Positions 40,683 to 45,455 of a stretch of 45,455 nucleotides of DNA are shown one piece after another. The notes below the pieces were generated by a model. It was not told the DNA's origin. It made no database searches and saw only the letters and a list, made by a program, of their open reading frames with translations. The position numbers and the translations under genes are program-made. Location of the stretch: contig JAFGCT010000017.1 of the NCBI GenBank assembly GCA_016932505.1, positions 1-45,455 on the forward strand, given 5' to 3'. Each line of letters begins with the position of its first letter. The stretch's first letter is position 1. The stretch comes from Candidatus Peregrinibacteria bacterium. Lineage in GTDB: Bacteria > Patescibacteriota > Gracilibacteria > UM-FILTER-43-11.

Positions 40683-41876
40683 CTATTTACTAATTTTAGT
40701 AACTACACCAGCACCAACTGTTCTACCTCCTTCACGGATAGCAAAACGAGTACCTTCGTCTAGTGCAATTGGTTTACCAAGTTGAATATTTAATTCAATA
40801 TTGTCTCCAGGCATAACCATTTCAGTTCCTGCAGGAAGAATAACTTCACCAGTTACATCAGTTGTACGAATATAGAACTGAGGTTTGTAACCTTTAAAGA
40901 ATGGAGTGTGACGTCCACCTTCTTCTTTACTAAGTACGTATACTTTTGCAGTAAATTCAGTATGAGGAGTAATAGAACCTGGTTTAGCACAAACCTGACC
41001 ACGTTCAATGTCATCACGTTCAACGCCACGTAGTAGTAATCCAACGTTATCACCAGCCTGACCTTGATCAAGTAATTTGCGGAACATTTCAACACCGGTA
41101 ACAACTACTTTTTTAGTGTCTTTAAGTCCAACAATTTCAATTTCCTCGTTAACTTTTATAATACCCTGATCAACACGACCAGTAGCAACAGTTCCACGAC
41201 CTTTAATAGAGAAGATATCTTCAACTGGCATTAGGAATGGCTTATCAAGATCACGTTTTGGTTCAGGAATATATTCATCAAGAACATTTAGTAACTCAAC
41301 AACAGGTTGAGCATCTGGACCAGTTGGATTCTCAAGAGCCTTAAGGGCAGAACCACGAATAATAGGAATATCATCACCAGGGAATTCATATTTAGAAAGC
41401 AATTCACGAATTTCCATCTCAACAAGGTCAAGAAGTTCAGGATCGTCAACCATGTCGCATTTATTCATAAATACAACTACGTAAGGAACGTTAACCTGAC
41501 GAGCCAATAGGATATGTTCACGAGTTTGTGGCATAGGTCCATCAGCAGCAGATACTACTAAAATTGCACCATCCATCTGAGCTGCACCAGTAATCATGTT
41601 CTTTACATAGTCAGCATGTCCTGGACAATCCACATGAGCATAGTGACGTTTAGGAGTTACATATTCCTGATGAGAAGTAGCAATAGTGATACCTCTTTCT
41701 CTTTCTTCAGGCGCATTATCGATTTGATCGAATGCAATAGCCTTATTAAATTCAGGCCATTGTGATGCCGCTACAGTTGTGATAGCAGCTGTTAGAGTAG
41801 TTTTACCATGATCAACGTGACCAATAGTACCCACATTAACGTGCGGCTTGCTGCGATCAAAAGTTCCTTCAGCCAT
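40683..41876 (-). CDS. tuf: Elongation factor Tu
   Basis: The 397-residue GTPase delivers aminoacyl-tRNA to the ribosome. G motifs are GHVDHGKTT (19-27), DCPGHADYV and NKCD; the effector region [12 protein letters not shown] and the C-terminal barrel with [16 protein letters not shown] are present. It leads a two-gene unit with rpsJ; no fusA or rpsL/rpsG lies upstream, unlike the classical str operon. Confidence 0.99.
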   Translation of the reverse strand: MAEGTFDRSKPHVNVGTIGHVDHGKTTLTAAITTVAASQWPEFNKAIAFDQIDNAPEERERGITIATSHQEYVTPKRHYAHVDCPGHADYVKNMITGAAQMDGAILVVSAADGPMPQTREHILLARQVNVPYVVVFMNKCDMVDDPELLDLVEMEIRELLSKYEFPGDDIPIIRGSALKALENPTGPDAQPVVELLNVLDEYIPEPKRDLDKPFLMPVEDIFSIKGRGTVATGRVDQGIIKVNEEIEIVGLKDTKKVVVTGVEMFRKLLDQGQAGDNVGLLLRGVERDDIERGQVCAKPGSITPHTEFTAKVYVLSKEEGGRHTPFFKGYKPQFYIRTTDVTGEVILPAGTEMVMPGDNIELNIQLGKPIALDEGTRFAIREGGRTVGAGVVTKISK

Positions 41877-41965
41877 AATGTTTGTTAATTAAAGATTAAA
41901 GATATAAGATTCAAGATTAACGTAATTAATAATCGTTAATCATAAATCAAATTATAAGCAGAGAG

Positions 41966-41994
41966 ATTTTAGCAGATGGGTATTTAGGTGTCAA
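41966..41994 (-). promoter_or_regulatory. Predicted promoter of tuf-rpsJ
   Basis: On the minus strand TTGACA (41994-41989) and TAAAAT (41971-41966) are 17 bases apart. The start is near 41958, giving a leader of about 80 bases. The rest of 41877-42173 holds no gene. Confidence 0.78.
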
Positions 41995-42122
41995 AGGTTT
42001 TTTCTTTCATTGAAATATATATTTAATTTTAAGGTAAAAAAACCGCTTATATACTATATATTAACCAACCTACAAAGTAGACACATAGACCATTGGGGGA
42101 CAAAAAAAGATGTCCATTAAAA

Positions 42123-42152
42123 TAAGCCCGAACACCAAAGTGTCCAGGCTTA
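42123..42152. terminator. Terminator of the small membrane-protein gene
   Basis: TAAGCC pairs with GGCTTA, and ACAC (42132-42135) pairs with GTGT (42140-42143), forming an interrupted stem. On the minus strand it is followed by TTTTAAT. It lies 22 bases past the stop at 42174. Confidence 0.7.
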
Positions 42153-42173
42153 AAATAAATATATTATATCAAA

Positions 42174-42455
42174 TTACTCACCTTCTGCTTCTTCTGGTTG
42201 CTGTAAGCACTCAAGATTAACAAGAGATGCTTTTAGCTCATTTACATTAACAGGAACTGGCTGGCATTTTTGTGATTCAGTAATAATTTGAGTAACAGCT
42301 GTTGAGATTCCAGCGTTATAAGCCCTTGCTGCGACATAATTGTTCAAACGGTTATATTCACCATAAAGAACATATAGAGTAGCAAAAACAAGCCATACGA
42401 TTAAAACAATATGACCTACTTTGCCATCACAACATTTAAGTTTACCTTTAAGCAT
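42174..42455 (-). CDS. Small single-pass membrane protein
   Basis: The 93-residue protein has a Cys pair (KCCDGK) near the N-terminus, one membrane segment (about 14-33: VGHIVLIVWLVFATLYVLYG), then a mostly helical outer part with two further cysteines and an acidic tail (PEEAEGE). No family is recognised. It has its own terminator and stands alone upstream of tuf. Confidence 0.7.
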   Translation of the reverse strand: MLKGKLKCCDGKVGHIVLIVWLVFATLYVLYGEYNRLNNYVAARAYNAGISTAVTQIITESQKCQPVPVNVNELKASLVNLECLQQPEEAEGE

Positions 42456-42570
42456 ATTTATATATTTGTTTAATTATTAAAATAGCAAAAAAATTTTAAC
42501 ATCTTTTTATATAATTTGAAACACAAATTAATATTGACGAATTGTCTATTTTGATTGGAATAAAAATACT

Positions 42571-42600
42571 AAAAACCCCAAGAGCTTCTCGGAGTTTTAT
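42571..42600. terminator. Imperfect terminator after the acidic lipoprotein gene
   Basis: AAAAC pairs with GTTTT, and GAG with CTC, with mismatches between. On the minus strand the stem is followed by TTTTTAG. It fits a terminator of the lipoprotein gene ending at 42637. The spacer 42456-42570 is AT-rich and shows no gene. Confidence 0.55.
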
Positions 42601-42636
42601 ATCATAAAATTTAATTATCTTGAAAAAAATAGATGA

Positions 42637-42951
42637 TTAAGCATCAATATCTGGTTCTATTTTTTCAATATCTTCATGCTCAGATACTGCCCCAGAATCA
42701 ACATCATATATCTCCTCATCAGGATTAACATCATCTAAAATTTCCTCAGGAGCATCTCTCTCAACTTCTATTATATCATTCAATATTTCAGTTTCTATTG
42801 CGTCATTCAATATTTCAGCATCTACATTATCAACATCAGAAACAACTGATTCTGAATTATTATCTACTACTGGAACAGAGACATCATTCTGAAAAACATT
42901 ACAACCAGATAAAATCATCAAACAAAAAATAATAGTAAAAACTGTTTTCAT
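42637..42951 (-). CDS. Acidic lipoprotein
   Basis: I chose the ATG at 42951, which gives a clean lipoprotein signal (MKTVFTIIFCLMILSGC, lipobox LSGC, Cys17). Upstream starts at 42963 or 43044 are possible, but the latter would overlap the adhesin gene. The mature part of about 87 residues is very rich in Asp, Glu, Val and Ile with repeated ILND/VD units and no Cys. It may be a surface or calcium-binding spacer protein; function unknown. It follows the large adhesin gene and is probably co-transcribed with it. Confidence 0.7.
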   Translation of the reverse strand: MKTVFTIIFCLMILSGCNVFQNDVSVPVVDNNSESVVSDVDNVDAEILNDAIETEILNDIIEVERDAPEEILDDVNPDEEIYDVDSGAVSEHEDIEKIEPDIDA

Positions 42952-43003
42952 TTTAAATTTCATATCAACTAAAAAATAAATAATAAAATAAAAGATGAAT
43001 GAA

Positions 43004-45455
43004 TTACTTCTCAAGATTTTTAATTCTTTCTTCAAGCAATTCAATCTTTTGATTTTGCTCCTTTACAGCATTAATAAGTATCGGAATTAATTCCTCATAT
43101 GAAATTCCTAACATATTCTCATCTTGACCCGCATCTGTATATACAATTTCAGGAACAATAGGCTGCACATCTTGAGCAATAAGACCGAAATTCACATCGC
43201 TAGGATCTCTGGTTTTATAGTTAAAAGATACTGGATTCAATCTCAAAATTGCATCTAAGCCATAAGTTAAATCATTGATATTATCCTTTAATCTTCTGTC
43301 AGAAGTATGAACTCTGGTACCACTTACATATACATCACCATCTTCTTGTACCTTAAATACCTCATTATATCCACCTCCAGAAGTTCTAGCAGCCAATTGC
43401 CACTGTTCACCATATGGGAAACTTAAATCATGACTAGTGCCTTCGGTTTGAATTGTATTCGTCCATATCTGATCCCATACTCTTAAATGATTAATATAAG
43501 AATATGAACTAGGATTTAATACCATGTCTGTATTATTTGAATCAACAAGGGAAGGGGCTTTCAATTCAGAAACAACACTTAATTTTGATAATTTACTAGT
43601 AGCACCAGGGTTAATATAATATTCAGTATCATCATCGTCATACAAATAACCATCTAAATAAAAATTATTTGCATACATATCGCCATCAACAGTTAATAGC
43701 TTACCTGGTGACACCGTACCTATACCAACATTACCACCCATAATTGTCATAACATTACTTGAGGAAGTATACCAAGTACCACTGGATTTATAACCCAATC
43801 CAATAGCTAAAACATTATCACCTAAAATTGTAACATCCTGACCAAGTGCGATTGAATTGTCACTACCAGAATATATCAAGTTACCTGACCCAATTGATAA
43901 ATTATCATTTCCATTAACCTCTGAATCATAACCAAGTACAATTGCATGATCACCTTTTGCATCAGTTAAATTACCAATAGACATTGAATAATCTCCTGAG
44001 GCAGTTGAACTCTGACCAATAGAAATAGCAGTATTTCCTGTGGCTACAGATGTATAACCCAGTGCCATTGAATTATATCCAATAGCCCGCGTTTGATTTG
44101 AAGTTGATGCACCAGTACCAATAGCTACAGCACCTGATGCAGTACTAGTACCAGCTCTTACATATTGACCAATGGCTACAGAATAATTACCTTGTACATC
44201 AGCTTCATAACCAAAAGCCATACCAGCTACACCACCAGCACGTGCTTCATACCCCATTGCAACAGCATAATTTTCAGTAGCATATGAAGAAGAGCCAATA
44301 GCTGCTGCTGGATAGTTACCACTATTAACAATAAATTTAGATCCATAAGGTGAGCTAGTTCCTACAGCAACATTACCACCGCCATTCCAATATATATGCG
44401 GACTAGTAGTGCTCCATATAGATGCTGGACCTACCGCATCAGTTCCACAAGAAACGTCACCATCAGCATCTGTAATTAATTTATTACAACTTTTTTCTCC
44501 TCTAATTCTTATATCTCCATTTACATCTAACTTCTGAGCGGGAGAAGTAACATCAATACCAATTTTATCCTTAACAATTAACGTACCATCAGCCAAATCA
44601 GACCAAGTTCCATTTGCATAACCACCACCAACAACTACTCCACCATTATAAAATTGCCATGCTCCATCACGTGCAAGAAGACGATATTTATCATCAAATC
44701 CACCGGTATCATCATCCCAATCTCTTAAATAAAGACCTCGTGCATTCCTAAAATATTTAGCAACAACACTACTGGTTCCAATAGAATTGTCTGCAGTTGT
44801 GTCAGAATTAAAAACCCAACGATTATTGGATTCATCATGATATATATAATCGATATTTGTTCCATCTTCTGTATCGCCAGATATAAGCATGCTTCCATTC
44901 AAATCTATATCTCCTGCTACATCAAGCTTGTGAGTAGGATTAACCTTTCCTATTCCAACATCACCACCACTATAATAAATATCACCTGACGATGTGCCAT
45001 CAAGCCATTTACCTGGAGGAGGAGGAGTGCTGGAACAATTGATTTTAGAGCCATCTGAAGTACACCATTTTCCTGAAGTATTGATTATACCAACCTCTGG
45101 ATCAGTTTCTGTAGCCGATGTTATATACCCTTGAGATTTTACATATGCAGTAGTTGCAATTTGAGTGTTGTTCGTTGAAGTGGCAGCTGTAGGAGCTTTA
45201 GGAGTACCTGTAAAAGTTGGACTTGCTAAAGGAGCATAACTGGATTTAGCTGCATTCCAAACTGGATCATTTTCTGTAAGAACAGGAGGAGTGCTAGAAC
45301 AATTGATTTTAGAGCCATCTGAAGTACACCATCTTCCTGAAGTATTGATTGTACCAACTTGTGGATCAGTTTCTGTAAGAACAGGAGGAGTGCTGGAACA
45401 ATTGATTTTAGAGCCATCTGAAGTACACCATCTTCCTGAAGTATTGATTGTACCA
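43004..45455 (-). CDS. Large adhesin/tail-fibre-like protein with S74 chaperone domain (5' end missing)
   Basis: The frame is open from the stop at 43004 to the window edge, at least 816 residues; a TTG at 44902 is not the real start. In order from the edge: 33-residue repeats containing WCTSDGSKINCSSTPP (three copies visible), a phage tail-fibre unit (LASPTFTGTPKAP...QIATTAYVKSQGY), GIGKVNPTHKLDVAGDI linkers, a YadA-head-like block with AxAxGxxA repeats (SVAIGQ, MALGYTSVATGN, MSIGN), and a C-terminal S74-type intramolecular chaperone (DRRLKDNINDL, FNYKTRDPSDVNFGLIAQDVQ, coiled-coil end). S74 domains trimerise fibres and then cleave themselves off. It is likely a trimeric surface fibre for host or particle attachment. 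Confidence 0.85.
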   Translation of the reverse strand, partial: GTINTSGRWCTSDGSKINCSSTPPVLTETDPQVGTINTSGRWCTSDGSKINCSSTPPVLTENDPVWNAAKSSYAPLASPTFTGTPKAPTAATSTNNTQIATTAYVKSQGYITSATETDPEVGIINTSGKWCTSDGSKINCSSTPPPPGKWLDGTSSGDIYYSGGDVGIGKVNPTHKLDVAGDIDLNGSMLISGDTEDGTNIDYIYHDESNNRWVFNSDTTADNSIGTSSVVAKYFRNARGLYLRDWDDDTGGFDDKYRLLARDGAWQFYNGGVVVGGGYANGTWSDLADGTLIVKDKIGIDVTSPAQKLDVNGDIRIRGEKSCNKLITDADGDVSCGTDAVGPASIWSTTSPHIYWNGGGNVAVGTSSPYGSKFIVNSGNYPAAAIGSSSYATENYAVAMGYEARAGGVAGMAFGYEADVQGNYSVAIGQYVRAGTSTASGAVAIGTGASTSNQTRAIGYNSMALGYTSVATGNTAISIGQSSTASGDYSMSIGNLTDAKGDHAIVLGYDSEVNGNDNLSIGSGNLIYSGSDNSIALGQDVTILGDNVLAIGLGYKSSGTWYTSSSNVMTIMGGNVGIGTVSPGKLLTVDGDMYANNFYLDGYLYDDDDTEYYINPGATSKLSKLSVVSELKAPSLVDSNNTDMVLNPSSYSYINHLRVWDQIWTNTIQTEGTSHDLSFPYGEQWQLAARTSGGGYNEVFKVQEDGDVYVSGTRVHTSDRRLKDNINDLTYGLDAILRLNPVSFNYKTRDPSDVNFGLIAQDVQPIVPEIVYTDAGQDENMLGISYEELIPILINAVKEQNQKIELLEERIKNLEK
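45020..45455 (-). repeat. 99-bp coding repeats in the adhesin gene
   Basis: The 99-bp (33-codon) unit starting with the GGAGGAGTGCT word on the plus strand recurs at about 45281 and 45380 in tandem and again near 45020 after an intervening tail-fibre unit. The copies differ by a few bases. The array continues past the window. Confidence 0.85.

Noticed and set aside
44900-44902. TTG as start of the adhesin gene
   Set aside because: The frame continues upstream to the window edge with clear fibre-type sequence, so the true start is outside the window.
45226-45417. Hydrophobic 63-residue reading frame with internal repeats
   Set aside because: It lies in another frame of the repetitive adhesin gene, whose own frame is open through the whole stretch and gives recognisable repeats; the hydrophobic repeat is a by-product.
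1-45455. Recoding of TGA as in some CPR lineages
   Set aside because: TGA ends real genes such as the PEGA protein (7038-7040) and the TraB-like cassette gene, and the broken DUF192 gene has TAA, so standard code applies.

Overview
This is an AT-rich bacterial window using the standard genetic code (TGA serves as a stop, e.g. at 7038-7040). It is most consistent with a Patescibacteria/CPR genome. The main S10-spc-alpha ribosomal-protein cluster is present, but rpmD (L30) is missing between rpsE and rplO, a known CPR trait. Spacers are short and AT-rich, Shine-Dalgarno sequences are rare, and the genes around the cluster are CPR-like: a PEGA/propeller protein, a DUF4015 glycoside hydrolase, Cys-rich lipoproteins and an S74-tailed adhesin. 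I cannot name the order with confidence.

Layout. 1-4835 (minus strand): a DUF192 lipoprotein gene broken by an in-frame stop, an O-methyltransferase, an EamA exporter, nrdR, a dGTPase and an MscS channel. 5087-8164 (plus strand): a SEC59-like lipid kinase, a YraN nuclease, a PEGA/propeller protein and a DUF4015 hydrolase, ending at a strong terminator shared with the opposing rpsI. 8239-12593 (minus): rpsI, rplM, rplQ, rpoA, rpsD, rpsK, rpsM, rpmJ and infA. 25415-37636 (minus): map, adk, secY, rplO, rpsE, rplR, rplF, rpsH, rpsN, rplE, rplX, rplN, rpsQ, rpmC, rplP, rpsC, rplV, rpsS, rplB, rplW, rplD and rplC. 37899-40134 (plus): HAD phosphatase, diacylglycerol kinase and UbiA prenyltransferase, inserted between rplC and rpsJ. 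40195-41876 (minus): rpsJ and tuf with their own promoter and terminator. 42174-45455 (minus): a small membrane protein, an acidic lipoprotein and the 3' part of a large repetitive adhesin or tail-fibre-like protein that runs off the window.

The most interesting part is an island of about 12.8 kb (12594-25414) that splits the ribosomal cluster between map and infA. Its left part looks like an integron. A tyrosine recombinase gene (12711-13526, minus) faces away from a run of same-strand genes. An attI-like site with a core GTTAGAA at 13643 and a recombinase promoter lies between them. The plus-strand genes (13681-21687) are separated by imperfect inverted repeats of about 75-190 bp that begin with YAAC-type boxes, end in AAAC-GTT cores and share internal words. 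The two ends of individual cassettes match each other as inverted repeats (15 of 15 bases in cassette 2, 12 of 12 in cassette 3, the 7-base core in cassette 4), as expected if each cassette was once a circle carrying its own attC. The recombinase lacks the extra segment typical of IntI, so this may be an integron-like system driven by a Xer-type enzyme. Cassette cargo: a HEPN-like protein, a TraB-like protein, a Cys-repeat membrane protein, a small membrane protein, a methyltransferase, and a block with three Cx3C-pair lipoproteins plus one unknown. The right part of the island holds an ABC-F ATPase, a divergent MarR regulator with a perfect 18-bp operator, and a helical-repeat protein that seems to lack a normal start codon.
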